64,000 bases of DNA from assembly GCF_014195095.1 (NCBI RefSeq), contig NZ_JACIBC010000001.1, positions 1,031,572-1,095,571 of the forward strand, given 5' to 3'. The notes beneath the pieces are model-generated. The model was not told where the DNA came from. It saw only the letters and a list, made by a program, of their open reading frames with translations, and searched no databases. The DNA is from Rhizobium sp. BK602. Its GTDB lineage: Bacteria; Pseudomonadota; Alphaproteobacteria; Rhizobiales; Rhizobiaceae. The position numbers and the translations under genes were made by a program. How positions within the stretch are numbered: position 1 is the stretch's first letter; every line of letters begins with the position of its first letter. This document shows positions 35,682 through 45,427 of the stretch, in pieces.

Positions 35682-37081
35682 CGGAAAAACTGCCGTATGC
35701 GCTGGCCGTCGCGCTCGATCTCGACGCGCCAGAAGCTTGGATTGCCGCTGACGGCATCCTGTAGCACGTCCGTCGAGGTAATGGCGACGCCGTTGACGGA
35801 AATGACAATATCCTTCGCCGCGAAACCAACACGGTCGGCCGGCGAGTTCGCCTTCAGGCTCTCGATGACGACACCGACCGTATCCGGCGGCAGGTGCAGC
35901 TCATCGGCGACGCGCGGCGAGAGATTGGCGACGGTCACGCCCGCGAAGGGGTTGTTGCCCTGGATCAGCTTTTCGGCGCGCGGCGTGCTTTCGGGCGCGG
36001 CCGAGAGCGTCATGCTGGCCTGATGCTCCTTGCCGCCGTCCAACACGGTTAGGCTGACGGTGGCGCCAAGGCCGGCCGTCGTCAGGCGATAGCCAAGTGC
36101 ATCCGGATGCTCGACGGGGATATTGTTGAGAGCAGTGACGACTTCACCGGGCTTGAGACCGGCCTTGGCGGCCGGCCCGCCATCGACCACCTTGGTGATC
36201 AGCGCGCCGCGCACCTTGTCGAGGCCGAGCGCTTCGGCGACATCCGACGTCACCGGCTCGAAGGAGGCGCCGATATAGGGCCGATCAAAGGTCTTGTCGC
36301 CACGATCGGCAGCCGCCAGGAACACCTTCACCAGATTGGCGGGAATGGCGAAGCCGATGCCGTTGGAGCCACCGCCCTGCGAAAAGATCGCCGTGTTGAG
36401 ACCGATGAGCTCGCCGCTCATATTCGTCAGCGCACCGCCGGAATTGCCGGGGTTGATCGAGGCGTCGGTCTGGATGAAGAAGCCGACCTCGTTCTTCACC
36501 TGATTGCGGGCGAGCGCCGAAACGATGCCGCTCGTCACCGTCTGGCCGACGCCGAAGGGGTTGCCGATCGCCAGCACGAGATCGCCGACTTCGACGGCAT
36601 CGGAATTGCCGAGCGGCAGGATCGGGAAGTTTTCGGTCTTGGACTGGATCTTCAAGACGGCGAGATCGACGCGATCATCCTTGAGGACGACCTTGCAGGG
36701 AAACTCGCGGCCATCGGACAGCGCGATCTTGATATCGTCGGCGCCATCGACGACGTGGTTGTTGGTGATGACGGTGCCATTCGCCTCGACGATGACGCCG
36801 GAGCCGAGCGAGGATTGCTTCTCGGTGCGATTCGGCATGCGCTGGCCGAAGAACTGCTCGAAAAAGGGATCGCCGGCAAAGGGCGACTGCCGCTGCACCA
36901 CCCTCTCGGCATAGACATTCACCACCGCTCCGGCCGTCTGCTTGACCAGCGGCGCAAAGGAAAGCTGCATTTGCATCTGGCTTTCCGGCACCGACTTGGC
37001 GGTCTGCGCCGCGGCGGAAAGCGGCATCGCCATGATGAGGGCAATCATCGAAACAGCGGTGCGCCTCAGCAGAACCTGCAT
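35678..37081 (-). CDS. degQ: DegQ/HtrA-type periplasmic serine endoprotease
   Basis: A 467-residue Do-family protease/chaperone for misfolded envelope proteins. Signal peptide M-Q-V-L-L-R-R-T-A-V-S-M-I-A-L-I-M to A-A-A-Q. Catalytic triad H109 (N-N-H-V-V-D), D139 (D-R-V-D-L-A-V) and S214 (P-G-N-S-G-G-A-L). Two PDZ domains follow (about 270-360 and 375-460). The frame is open a further 142 codons upstream, but AAGGA eight bases before 37081 and the signal peptide fix the start. Operon with rarA through a 4-base overlap. Confidence 0.93.
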   Translation of the reverse strand: MQVLLRRTAVSMIALIMAMPLSAAAQTAKSVPESQMQMQLSFAPLVKQTAGAVVNVYAERVVQRQSPFAGDPFFEQFFGQRMPNRTEKQSSLGSGVIVEANGTVITNNHVVDGADDIKIALSDGREFPCKVVLKDDRVDLAVLKIQSKTENFPILPLGNSDAVEVGDLVLAIGNPFGVGQTVTSGIVSALARNQVKNEVGFFIQTDASINPGNSGGALTNMSGELIGLNTAIFSQGGGSNGIGFAIPANLVKVFLAAADRGDKTFDRPYIGASFEPVTSDVAEALGLDKVRGALITKVVDGGPAAKAGLKPGEVVTALNNIPVEHPDALGYRLTTAGLGATVSLTVLDGGKEHQASMTLSAAPESTPRAEKLIQGNNPFAGVTVANLSPRVADELHLPPDTVGVVIESLKANSPADRVGFAAKDIVISVNGVAITSTDVLQDAVSGNPSFWRVEIERDGQRIRQFFR

Positions 37082-37256
37082 GGAATTATCCTTTTTGAAT
37101 GCTCTTGAAACAACGTTGTAGCGCCCGATTCTAGAAAGGAAAGAGGGCGGAAGCATGAAGCATAAGTGGTTGTGGATGCCCGCGAAAAACAGACGCGATG
37201 AACAAAAACCTGTGATCGCGCATTTCGTTTCGGAAATTGGCAGATGGAGCAAGACC

Positions 37257-37613
37257 ATGCGATCAAACAGCCTTGCGGCGGCTTTCCTCGTCACCACCCT
37301 CACCCTGTTCGCCAACGCCGGAACATCGCAGGCGGCGAGTTTCGATTGCGAGGCCCAAAACCTGAAGCCCGACGAGAAAGCCATCTGCGACGTGAGAGCG
37401 CTCAACGATGCCGACGTGAAGATGGTGACGACCTTCGACCTGCTGGCGGGGCTTCTGGCCATGGGCGCGCGCGGCACGATGCAGGACGAGCAATCCGCCT
37501 GGCTCAAGAAGCGGCAGGCCTGCGGCGCCGATGTCGCATGTTTGACATCTTCCTATCAGGAGCGGCTGAAGGAACTGGGGGAGATGTACAAGCAGATCAA
37601 TCGGCCGCTTTAA
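37257..37613 (+). CDS. LprI-like (DUF1311) secreted protein
   Basis: A 118-residue exported protein. Signal peptide M-R-S-N-S-L-A-A-A-F-L-V-T-T-L-T-L-F to S-Q-A-A. Four conserved cysteines of the LprI/DUF1311 domain: F-D-C-E-A-Q, A-I-C-D-V-R, Q-A-C-G-A-D and V-A-C-L, with W-L-K-K-R-Q and Y-Q-E-R-L. LprI of Mycobacterium inhibits lysozyme; that function is not shown for this group. The start at 37257 gives a clean signal peptide; an upstream in-frame ATG at 37155 would bury it. Confidence 0.75.
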   Translation: MRSNSLAAAFLVTTLTLFANAGTSQAASFDCEAQNLKPDEKAICDVRALNDADVKMVTTFDLLAGLLAMGARGTMQDEQSAWLKKRQACGADVACLTSSYQERLKELGEMYKQINRPL

Positions 37614-37673
37614 AGGGGAACTATCAGTTTCTAGCGCGGGGGGCGATCTTGTTCTGTCGTCCCCTCTTCCCGC

Positions 37674-37831
37674 CTGCGGGGAGAGGGCTAGGGTGAGGGG
37701 CTACCGCGGGTCCGGCACACTCTGCCGTCTCGGCTGATTTCGAGAAGGCCCCTCATCCGACCTGGAGCAATTTCGCTGTGCGCAACTGCTCCGGCCCACC
37801 TTCTCCCCGCTTTTGCGGGGCGAAGGAGTTT
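37674..37831. repeat. Palindromic intergenic element before ilvD
   Basis: The stretch GCTAGGGTGAGGGGCT is mirrored by AGGCCCCTCATCCGACC about 50 bases on, and CTTCTCCCCGC-TTTT-GCGGGGCGAAG (37800-37825) forms a strong hairpin followed by GAGTTTTT. The latter could end plus-strand transcripts from the LprI-like gene. The words resemble the rhizobial palindromic mosaic repeats and the small hairpin at 2778-2806. Confidence 0.55.
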
Positions 37832-39670
37832 TTACTTCCCGCCCAGATCCCTGACGGCGCCACGGTCGGCGCTGGTCGCAAACGCCGCATAGGCTTTCAG
37901 CGCCGTGGTGACATTGCGCTTGCGCGGCTCGGCCGGCTGCCAGCCCTTGGCATTCTGGGCTTCGCGGCGGGCGGCTAGTTCCGCGTCGTCGACGCGCAGG
38001 CTGATCGTGCGGTTGGGGATGTCGATGTCGATCATGTCGCCCTCGCGCACCAGGCCGATCGTGCCGCCGTTTGCCGCTTCCGGCGAGGCGTGGCCGATGG
38101 AAAGGCCGGACGTGCCGCCCGAGAACCGGCCGTCGGTGATCAGCGCGCAGGCCTTGCCGAGGCCCTTCGACTTCAGATAGCTCGTCGGATAGAGCATTTC
38201 CTGCATGCCGGGGCCGCCCTTCGGGCCTTCATAGCGGATGACGACGACATCGCCGGCCTTGACCTCGTTGCTGAGGATGCCCTTGACGGCAGCGTCCTGG
38301 CTTTCGAAGACCTTGGCCGGGCCGGAGAATTTCAGGATCGATTCATCGACGCCGGCCGTCTTCACGATGCAGCCGTCGAGCGCCAGATTGCCCTTCAGGA
38401 CGGCAAGCCCCCCATCCTTGGAGAAGGGATGCTCGACGGAGCGGATGACGCCGTTCTGGCGGTCGGTGTCGAGCTCTTCCCAGCGCGCATTCTGGCTGAA
38501 GGCGACCTGGGTCGGAATGCCGCCGGGTGCTGCGCGGAAGAATTCGCGCACCGTTTCGCTGTTGGTGCGGGTGATGTCCCAGCGATCGATGGCGTCGCCG
38601 AGCGTTTCGGCATGAACGGTCGGGCAATCACGGTTGATCAGGCCGCCCTTGTCGAGTTCACCGAGGATCGACATGATGCCGCCGGCGCGGTGCACGTCTT
38701 CCATGTGAACGTCGTTCTTGGCGGGCGCAACCTTCGACAGGCACGGCACGCGGCGCGACAGCGCATCGATGTCGGCCATGGTGAAATCGACTTCGCCCTC
38801 ATGCGCGGCGGCCAGGATGTGCAGAACCGTGTTGGTCGAGCCGCCCATGGCAATGTCGAGCGCCATCGCATTTTCGAATGCCTGCTTGGAAGCGACGGAA
38901 CGCGGCAGGATCGATGCATCCTCCTGCTCGTAATAGCGGCGGGCGAGATCGACGATCAGATGGCCGGCCTCGACGAAAAGGCGCTTGCGGTCGGCATGGG
39001 TGGCGAGCGTCGAGCCATTGCCCGGCAGCGACAGGCCAAGGGCTTCGGTCAGGCAGTTCATGGAATTGGCGGTAAACATGCCCGAGCACGAACCGCAGGT
39101 CGGACAGGCCGAGCGCTCGATGACCTGAACGTCCTCGTCGCTGATCTTGTCGTCAGCGGCGGCAACCATGGCGTCGACGAGGTCGAGCGCGACCTTCTTG
39201 CCGTGCAGGACGACCTTGCCGGCTTCCATCGGGCCGCCGGACACGAAGACCGTCGGGATGTTGAGGCGCAGCGATGCCATCAGCATGCCGGGGGTGATCT
39301 TGTCGCAGTTGGAAATGCAGACCATGGCATCGGCGCAATGGGCATTGACCATGTATTCGACGCTGTCGGCGATAAGCTCGCGCGACGGCAGCGAATAGAG
39401 CATGCCGTCATGGCCCATGGCGATACCGTCGTCGACGGCGATGGTGTTGAATTCCTTGGCGACGCCGCCAGCCGCCTCGATCTCGCGCGCGACGAGCTGG
39501 CCGAGATCCTTCAGGTGGACGTGGCCGGGCACGAACTGGGTGAAGGAGTTGACCACCGCAATGATGGGCTTGCCGAAATCGCTGTCCTTCATACCCGTCG
39601 CGCGCCAAAGGCCGCGCGCGCCGGCCATGTTGCGGCCATGGGTCGTGGTTCTGGAACGATATGCTGGCAT
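37832..39670 (-). CDS. ilvD: Dihydroxy-acid dehydratase
   Basis: A 612-residue iron-sulfur enzyme, fourth step of valine/isoleucine and pantothenate precursor synthesis (2,3-dihydroxyisovalerate to 2-oxoisovalerate). Cluster/metal residues sit in [12 protein letters not shown] and [17 protein letters not shown]. The three cysteines spaced this way are typical of the long IlvD form, as in E. coli. [14 protein letters not shown] is the conserved C-terminal loop. Start ATG at 39670 after GAGGAA; upstream codons rejected. Not clustered with other ilv genes. Confidence 0.95.
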   Translation of the reverse strand: MPAYRSRTTTHGRNMAGARGLWRATGMKDSDFGKPIIAVVNSFTQFVPGHVHLKDLGQLVAREIEAAGGVAKEFNTIAVDDGIAMGHDGMLYSLPSRELIADSVEYMVNAHCADAMVCISNCDKITPGMLMASLRLNIPTVFVSGGPMEAGKVVLHGKKVALDLVDAMVAAADDKISDEDVQVIERSACPTCGSCSGMFTANSMNCLTEALGLSLPGNGSTLATHADRKRLFVEAGHLIVDLARRYYEQEDASILPRSVASKQAFENAMALDIAMGGSTNTVLHILAAAHEGEVDFTMADIDALSRRVPCLSKVAPAKNDVHMEDVHRAGGIMSILGELDKGGLINRDCPTVHAETLGDAIDRWDITRTNSETVREFFRAAPGGIPTQVAFSQNARWEELDTDRQNGVIRSVEHPFSKDGGLAVLKGNLALDGCIVKTAGVDESILKFSGPAKVFESQDAAVKGILSNEVKAGDVVVIRYEGPKGGPGMQEMLYPTSYLKSKGLGKACALITDGRFSGGTSGLSIGHASPEAANGGTIGLVREGDMIDIDIPNRTISLRVDDAELAARREAQNAKGWQPAEPRKRNVTTALKAYAAFATSADRGAVRDLGGK

Positions 39671-40017
39671 GGTGTATTCCTCGTCGTCTTGGAAATGCGG
39701 TGCCGGCCGGCCATGGCTTCGCGCCGGAAAGGGCGCCGACAACTACGCGTTTTGGAATTGTCCTAATCCAATCGCACCGGACTGTCACTATCAAGTCGAC
39801 CGAATCCGGTACGCCGCAGGACGGCCAATCCCAGGCATAGAGCGCTCATCGTCCGGTCAAATGCCGCGCATGGGTGAGAACATCTCCCATTCTATCACGA
39901 TCGCGCACGAAAAGTTGCTTTTCATCAAAGAGAAATACCGTCCTAAGACTGTAACCTATCATGCATCTGCTGCGTACAGAGCGTATCATCCCTGTGATCG
40001 CAGAAAGGACTATAGCA
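39671..40017. other. 347-base divergent promoter region of ilvD and msrP
   Basis: No gene seen. A short dyad GAAAAG-TTG-CTTTTC lies at 39909-39923, about 95 bases before msrP, and could be an operator. Both ilvD and msrP promoters should be here. Nothing else recognised. Confidence 0.4.
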
Positions 40018-40968
40018 ATGGCTTCCTACCGTCCGCCAAGAATCGGCTCCTCCGAGATCACGCCGCGCTCGATCTATCTGCGGCGGCGAGAATTCCTGAC
40101 CATCGCCGCGGCTGGCGCCGGCATGGCTGCCATCGGCGGCAAGGCCGCCCTTGCGGAGGCGCTGACCGCAACGAAGAGCAATTATACCGTCGACGAGAAG
40201 CTGACGCCGCTGAAGGACGTCACCACCTACAATAATTTCTACGAATTCGGTCTCGACAAGGCCGATCCGGCCAAGCTGTCCAGCAAATTCAAGCCCCGGC
40301 CGTGGACCATCAAGGTCGACGGCATGGTCAACAAGCCGGGCACCTTCGACATCGACGCGCTGATCAAGGAATTTCCGCCGGAAGAGCGCATCTACCGCAT
40401 GCGCTGCGTCGAGGCCTGGTCGATGGTCATACCCTGGGACGGTTTCCAGCTCTCGGCCCTGCTCGACAAGGTGGAGCCGCTTGGCAGCGCCAAGTTCGTG
40501 GCCTTCGAGACGGTCGTTCGTCCCGAAGAGATGCCGGGCCAATCCGGGGTATTCCAATCGCTGGACTGGCCCTATGTCGAGGGCCTGCGGCTGGACGAGG
40601 CGCGCAATCCGCTGACGCTGCTCGCCGTCGGGCTCTATGGCGAGACCTTGCCGAACCAGAACGGCGCGCCGATCCGGCTCGTCGTGCCCTGGAAATATGG
40701 TTTCAAGGGCATCAAGTCGATCGTGCGCATCACGCTGACGGACAAGCAGCCGCTCAACACCTGGCAGGCGACCAACAGCCAGGAATACGGCTTCTACGCC
40801 AACGTCAATCCGGCGGTCGACCATCCGCGCTGGAGCCAGGCAACCGAACGGCGCATCGGCGAAGGCGGCTTCTTCAGCGCCAACCGTCACCCCACCCTGC
40901 CCTTCAACGGCTATGCCGATCAGGTGGCCAGCCTCTATGCCGGCATGGATCTGCGGGCGAATTTCTGA
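40018..40968 (+). CDS. msrP: Protein-methionine-sulfoxide reductase catalytic subunit
   Basis: A 316-residue periplasmic molybdopterin enzyme (YedY) that repairs oxidised methionines in envelope proteins. Tat signal [16 protein letters not shown] (20-35). The molybdenum-ligating cysteine is C130 in [15 protein letters not shown]. An in-frame ATG 19 codons upstream would precede the Tat signal with unrelated residues; the start at 40018 follows AAAGGA. Forms an operon with msrQ (1-base overlap). Confidence 0.95.
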   Translation: MASYRPPRIGSSEITPRSIYLRRREFLTIAAAGAGMAAIGGKAALAEALTATKSNYTVDEKLTPLKDVTTYNNFYEFGLDKADPAKLSSKFKPRPWTIKVDGMVNKPGTFDIDALIKEFPPEERIYRMRCVEAWSMVIPWDGFQLSALLDKVEPLGSAKFVAFETVVRPEEMPGQSGVFQSLDWPYVEGLRLDEARNPLTLLAVGLYGETLPNQNGAPIRLVVPWKYGFKGIKSIVRITLTDKQPLNTWQATNSQEYGFYANVNPAVDHPRWSQATERRIGEGGFFSANRHPTLPFNGYADQVASLYAGMDLRANF

Positions 40969-41621
40969 TGGCCCTCTCCCTCACCCTGCCCAAGCGCTGG
41001 CAGCCGGCCTCCGTCTGGGCGCTTTATATCGTCGGCCTGCTGCCGGCGGCATGGGAATTCTATCTTGGCGCCACCGACCAGCTCGGCGCCGACGCGGTGA
41101 AGACCTTCGAGCTCTTTCTCGGGCTCTGGGCGATCCGTTTTCTATTGTTGACGCTCGCCGTTACCCCGGCGCGCGATCTCTTCGGCTGGAACTATTTGCG
41201 CTATCGCCGGGCGCTCGGCCTGCTCTGTTTCTACTATGCGCTGATGCATCTGGCCGTTTACATGATCCTCGACCAGGCGCTCGACGTGCAGGCCGTCATC
41301 GACGACGTCCTGAAGCGGCCCTTCATCATGTTCGGCATGGCCGGGCTGGTGATGCTGCTGGCGCTGGCGGTCACGTCCAACAATTTCTCGATCAAGCGTC
41401 TCGGTAAAAAATGGATCTGGCTGCATCGGCTGGTCTACATCATCGCCGCTTGCGGCGCGCTGCATTTCGCGCTGTCGACCAAGGTGCTGTCGCTCGAGCA
41501 ATTCATCTATATCGGCCTGCTGATCGCCATGATCCTCTATCGGTCGTATCGGCCGATCATGATGGAGAAGCGCCGGGCGGCACGCAAACAGCCGGCGCCC
41601 GCACGATCGAAGGCGGCGTGA
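40968..41621 (+). CDS. msrQ: Heme-binding membrane subunit of the methionine sulfoxide reductase
   Basis: A 217-residue membrane protein with about six helices that carries electrons from the quinone pool to MsrP. L-R-Y-R-R-A-L-G-L-L-C-F-Y-Y-A-L-M-H-L-A-V-Y and W-I-W-L-H-R-L-V-Y-I-I-A-A-C-G-A-L-H-F hold the conserved heme-ligating histidines of the ferric-reductase-like fold. Its ATG overlaps the msrP stop (TGATG), as usual for this pair. The frame extends upstream through msrP, but that is not coding in this phase. Confidence 0.95.
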   Translation: MALSLTLPKRWQPASVWALYIVGLLPAAWEFYLGATDQLGADAVKTFELFLGLWAIRFLLLTLAVTPARDLFGWNYLRYRRALGLLCFYYALMHLAVYMILDQALDVQAVIDDVLKRPFIMFGMAGLVMLLALAVTSNNFSIKRLGKKWIWLHRLVYIIAACGALHFALSTKVLSLEQFIYIGLLIAMILYRSYRPIMMEKRRAARKQPAPARSKAA

Positions 41622-41656
41622 GGCGTCGGGACGATCCGACGCCTCGCTAAGCGGAA

Positions 41657-42553
41657 CTATTCGACCGATGCGCTGAGCGAAGCCTGCTTCTGCCGGCCGT
41701 CGGAAACCTCGACGGTCGCCGTAAGCCCGGCGATCAGCTTGGTGCCCTCGGGCACCTTGTCGAGGGCGATGCGCACCGGCACGCGCTGCGCCAGGCGCAC
41801 CCAGCTGAAGGTCGGGGTGATGTTGGCGAGCAGGCTGCCGGAGGTGCGCTCACGATCCTCGATGCCGTTGGCTATGCTTTCCACATGGCCGGCAAGCGTT
41901 TCCGTCTGGCCCATCAGATGGATGGAAACCGCATCGCCGACATGGATGCGCGGTAATTTGGTTTCCTCGAAATAGCCTTCGACACGCAGGGAATCGCCGT
42001 CGATCAACGCCACCTTGGCAGTGCCGGCCGTCACGTAATCGCCCGGATGCAGACTGAGGTTGGAGATGCGGCCGCTGACGGTGGCGCGCACCTCCGAACG
42101 GTCGAGATTGAGCTGCGCGAGATCGCGGTTGGCGATTGCCTCGCGGAGGGAAGCATCGGCCTGCTGTTCGGTGGTCCGCGCCTGTTCCTTCTGCTGCACC
42201 GAGGCGGCATCGCCAAGGCGCTGCTGCCGCTGGTTTTCGCGCTGGGCCTGTTCCAGCGCCGCTTTGCTGCTTTCAAGTGCCGCGTCCGCCTGCTCCAGCG
42301 CGATGGCGAAACGCTCGCGATCGACGCGGAAGAGGATGTCGCCCTTCTGGACGGTCTGGTTGTCCTTGACCAGAACCTCGCTGACGAGGCCGGAGACATC
42401 CGGCGCGATGCCGACGACATCGGCCCGCAGGCGCGCATCCCGCGTCCACGGATCATCCATGTAGTGCCCCCAGAGTTCGCGGCCGACGAAGACGGCGCCA
42501 ATGACGAAGGCAAGGGTAACGGCAATACGGCCGATGATTTTGAACGTGTTCAT
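41657..42553 (-). CDS. aaeA: HlyD/AaeA-type membrane fusion protein
   Basis: A 298-residue periplasmic adaptor of an aromatic-acid (p-hydroxybenzoate-type) efflux pump. One N-terminal membrane helix (I-I-G-R-I-A-V-T-L-A-F-V-I-G-A-V-F-V), then W-T-R-D-A-R-L-R-A-D-V-V, a lipoyl half (V-S-G-L-V-S-E-V-L-V-K-D-N-Q-T-V-Q-K-G-D), an alpha-hairpin rich in Gln/Ala/Glu, and the second lipoyl half V-S-G-R-I-S-N-L-S-L-H-P-G-D-Y-V. Start at 42553 overlaps the DUF1656 stop as ATGA. Last gene of the marR-aaeB-aaeX-aaeA operon. Confidence 0.88.
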   Translation of the reverse strand: MNTFKIIGRIAVTLAFVIGAVFVGRELWGHYMDDPWTRDARLRADVVGIAPDVSGLVSEVLVKDNQTVQKGDILFRVDRERFAIALEQADAALESSKAALEQAQRENQRQQRLGDAASVQQKEQARTTEQQADASLREAIANRDLAQLNLDRSEVRATVSGRISNLSLHPGDYVTAGTAKVALIDGDSLRVEGYFEETKLPRIHVGDAVSIHLMGQTETLAGHVESIANGIEDRERTSGSLLANITPTFSWVRLAQRVPVRIALDKVPEGTKLIAGLTATVEVSDGRQKQASLSASVE

Positions 42554-42759
42554 GTGAAGTACCAACGAGACAGTGAGGAAACGGCGCCGAGCAGCAGGAC
42601 ATAAAGCGCGAGATCGAAGAGACCGCGATGCCAGACCAGGCCATAGGCTCCAACCCTTGCAAGAAGGCGCCGAAGCGGAATGACGGCGAGCAGCGTCGCG
42701 AGCATGAGGACGAGGAGGCGTGGGATATAGACGCCATAAAGATCGAATTCTGCGGGCAT
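42550..42759 (-). CDS. aaeX: DUF1656 small membrane protein of the Aae efflux operon
   Basis: A 69-residue protein with two membrane helices (L-L-V-L-M-L-A-T-L-L-A-V-I-P-L and G-L-F-D-L-A-L-Y-V-L-L-L-G-A-V). M-P-A-E-F-D-L-Y-G-V-Y-I-P and V-W-H-R-G-L-F-D are the DUF1656 signature. It lies between aaeB and aaeA, with 4 bases between it and aaeB and a 4-base overlap with aaeA. It is the usual third partner of AaeAB-type pumps. Confidence 0.85.
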   Translation of the reverse strand: MPAEFDLYGVYIPRLLVLMLATLLAVIPLRRLLARVGAYGLVWHRGLFDLALYVLLLGAVSSLSRWYFT

Positions 42760-42763
42760 GATA

Positions 42764-44836
42764 TTACTCGGCGGCAATGGGTAATGGTGAGGATGTATCG
42801 GGCACCGGCGGCCGCCAGCTCTCCGGCGGCTCCGCATGCGGGAAGAGTGCCCGGCGCAGGCCGACCAGGGCATCGAGGCTGGCGCGGCCCGCCGCTCCAT
42901 CCCGGAGCGCAATCGTCTCCAGACTATGGTCGATCGACTGGCGCAGATCGTCCGACGGATCGACGGCATGCCCGAGCTTAAGACGGGAACGATAGAAATC
43001 CGCGACGCCGGAAAGAACGGCGCCGACCGACGAGGACCCGCCGGTGGTCAGGCGCTCGCGCTCCTTCTGGAGCATCAGCACATTGAAGCCCAGGCGAACC
43101 TCGGCATAGCCATCGACCTTTTTCAACTCGCGGTCCTCGACGGCGGCAAGGCGGGGAACAAGCTGGCCAAGACGATCGAGAATGCGGCCCGACAGGCGCG
43201 CGTGATCGCGCCGGCGCGCACCGGCGGCGGTCTCGGCAAGATCGCTCCAGCCGGCCCGCACCAGCCGCGATGCTGCTAGTTCAGCGCCGAACGGCCGCGT
43301 GAGCTGCGTCCAGACCAGCGCGAAACCCACACCCGCCAGAGAGGCAACCGCCCCGTTGATGAAGGTGGTGAAATCGGCGCTGTAGCGGTCCTGCAGCGCG
43401 ATGAAGGTGGCGCCATTCACCGTCAGCAGCATGGCGAGCATGTTCGATTGCGGCCGCGGTATCAGCAGGCCGAGCGCCAGAAAAGGTGGCGCGAAGGCGA
43501 GCACGAGCAATTCATAGCTGTTGATGCCGGGCAAGATGGCGAAGATATAGACGAAGGCGATCACCAGGCTCACCGCGCACCAGACGAACATCGATGTGAT
43601 GAACGGCACCGGCCGGTCGAGGGCAGCGAAGAAGGAGCAGGCGACGGCCGCCATGGTCACGAAGCCGGCGCCGTCTTCCCAACCGGATACGATCCAGAAG
43701 AAGCAGGCAACGGCGATGCCGACGACGACCGAGCCGGCGGAGAAGGCCAGCAGCGCATAATCATAATGCCGGCTGCGCCCGACGACGTCGCGATGACGGA
43801 AGACCGGGCGCCAGGCGCCTCCCTGCTTGCCGGCGACGATTTCGTGGCGCAGCGTCAGACAATCCTGCCATAGATCGACGATTTCCCTCAGTCGCGCGAG
43901 CGCGCTGGAAAGCACGAGGTCATCCCAGTTCAGCTCGGGATCGGCAGTCTGTAGGGCCTCGATCTTGCGGGAGAGAACGACAGCGGTCGTATCGGCTTCG
44001 CTCCTGTCGCCCTGGCGCAGCCAATCGGCGACCTCGTTCAGAACCACGACCAGCTCCGGCGGCAACACGGTCTCTCTCGCCTTCAACGCGTGCAGACGAT
44101 CCGCCAGCGACGAGAAAAGCGGCAGCAGCATCAGCAGGCGGCCGCGGAGCTCGCGGGAATGGCGGACGATATCGCGACTGTCCGCGTCATACCGCAGCTG
44201 GCTGATGATGAGGTCGAGCCCGGTGACATCGGCGGCGAGCTTCTGACGTTTCAACGGCGTGGCCGGCGAAGCGCCCTCGCCGCGCAGGATCTCGTCCGCC
44301 CAGCTGCCGGCATCATCGAGCCAAGTCGTGATGCGCTGGCCAAGGACCGAGCGAACGCTGGTCGGGAAGATGATGGAACTGACGACGCTGGCGCAGACGA
44401 TGCCGATGATGATCTCCTCGGAACGGGCGAGCGCAACGTCGAAGACCGTTTCCGGCGAGCCAACGGTCGGCAGGGCGATCATCGGCAGCGTATAACCGGC
44501 CAGCATGAAGACATAGCTGCGCGAGGTCCGGTCGAGCATCGATATGAACAGCAGCGTACCGGTCCACAGCGCCACCACGACGGAGAGGAGCTCCGGCGCA
44601 TTGACGAAGAGCGGAACGAGAAAGACCGCCGCCGAGGCCCCGAGCAGCGTGCCCAGCGCACGGAAAAGCGCTTTCGAGCTGGTTGCCCCGGCCAGCGGAT
44701 TGGCAACCACATAAACCGCCGCCATGGCCCAATAGGGGCGCGGAAGATCCAGTGACAGGGCAATGAACAGCGCGAGCATCGCCGCCAGGAAAGCCTTGGC
44801 GGAAAACAGCCAGTCACGCCAGGACGGGAAAATCAT
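42764..44836 (-). CDS. aaeB: FUSC family aromatic acid exporter
   Basis: A 690-residue inner-membrane efflux subunit. It has two blocks of membrane helices (about 10-170 and 370-520), each followed by a soluble helical region, the FUSC/AaeB layout. F-L-A-A-M-L-A-L-F-I-A-L-S-L-D-L-P-R-P-Y-W-A-M at the start is the family signature. Partners are aaeX and aaeA downstream. The ATG overlaps the marR stop as TTATGATT, giving coupling. Substrate probably an aromatic acid, inferred from the family. Confidence 0.88.
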   Translation of the reverse strand: MIFPSWRDWLFSAKAFLAAMLALFIALSLDLPRPYWAMAAVYVVANPLAGATSSKALFRALGTLLGASAAVFLVPLFVNAPELLSVVVALWTGTLLFISMLDRTSRSYVFMLAGYTLPMIALPTVGSPETVFDVALARSEEIIIGIVCASVVSSIIFPTSVRSVLGQRITTWLDDAGSWADEILRGEGASPATPLKRQKLAADVTGLDLIISQLRYDADSRDIVRHSRELRGRLLMLLPLFSSLADRLHALKARETVLPPELVVVLNEVADWLRQGDRSEADTTAVVLSRKIEALQTADPELNWDDLVLSSALARLREIVDLWQDCLTLRHEIVAGKQGGAWRPVFRHRDVVGRSRHYDYALLAFSAGSVVVGIAVACFFWIVSGWEDGAGFVTMAAVACSFFAALDRPVPFITSMFVWCAVSLVIAFVYIFAILPGINSYELLVLAFAPPFLALGLLIPRPQSNMLAMLLTVNGATFIALQDRYSADFTTFINGAVASLAGVGFALVWTQLTRPFGAELAASRLVRAGWSDLAETAAGARRRDHARLSGRILDRLGQLVPRLAAVEDRELKKVDGYAEVRLGFNVLMLQKERERLTTGGSSSVGAVLSGVADFYRSRLKLGHAVDPSDDLRQSIDHSLETIALRDGAAGRASLDALVGLRRALFPHAEPPESWRPPVPDTSSPLPIAAE

Positions 44837-45303
44837 AAGGCATCCTCGCGCTGCTCTTCCGGCAGCTTCGGCATCTCGAATTCCTCGAAGGCCTTCAGCA
44901 CGCGGATCGCGGCCTCGATATCGGCCTTATCGACGTCGGCGAGAATTTCCCCCCGCAGCTCATCGAGGGCCTTCTCCATGCGCGCGGCGAGCACCTCCCC
45001 CTCGGCCGTCAGCCACAACCCCTTGGCCCGGCGATCGATCGGATCGTCACGGCGCACGACGAGGTTCATGCTTTCAAGCTGATCGATCAACCGCACCAGC
45101 GAGGGACCTTCGATGCCGACATAATTGGCAAGAACCACCTGCCGTACGCCGCCGCCGAGACGGCCGATCCACAACAGCGGCGCGGCCGATGCTTCCGATA
45201 CCCCATGGGAACTCAAAGCAAGATCCACCACCCGCCGCCACTGACGCCCGGTCGATAAAAGATTGGCGGTAAAAATGCGCTGCAGGTCGTTGAGAGTGTT
45301 CAT
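44833..45303 (-). CDS. MarR family regulator of the Aae efflux operon
   Basis: A 156-residue MarR protein. The winged helix-turn-helix covers about 55-95: V-V-L-A-N-Y-V-G-I-E-G-P-S-L-V-R-L-I-D-Q-L-E-S-M-N-L-V-V-R-R-D-D-P-I-D-R-R-A-K. D-P-x-D-R-R-A-K is the wing. First gene of the operon, so it should autoregulate. An AT-rich imperfect dyad, CCTA...TAGG (45309-45332), precedes it. The ligand is probably an aromatic acid such as those exported by the pump. Confidence 0.9.
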   Translation of the reverse strand: MNTLNDLQRIFTANLLSTGRQWRRVVDLALSSHGVSEASAAPLLWIGRLGGGVRQVVLANYVGIEGPSLVRLIDQLESMNLVVRRDDPIDRRAKGLWLTAEGEVLAARMEKALDELRGEILADVDKADIEAAIRVLKAFEEFEMPKLPEEQREDAL

Positions 45304-45308
45304 AGCTA

Positions 45309-45332
45309 CCTATTAGCATTAAATTAGTTAGG
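45309..45332. promoter_or_regulatory. Candidate MarR operator
   Basis: A 24-base AT-rich stretch bounded by CCTA and TAGG, with further half-site likeness (TTAG and CTAA words), lies six bases upstream of the marR start. This is the normal place and size for a MarR-type operator. Confidence 0.4.
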
Positions 45333-45427
45333 ATTCAAACAATATGGACGAAATGAACCTGCCGAATTGGAAAGGCAGCTATGCAGTCAAGGAAGAGAGC
45401 TAAGGCGAGCTTTCGTCCGGCGGGCTT

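Noticed and set aside
38090..39766. 558-codon open frame antisense to ilvD
   Set aside because: Antisense shadow of ilvD; no motif, and no ribosome-binding site at its start.
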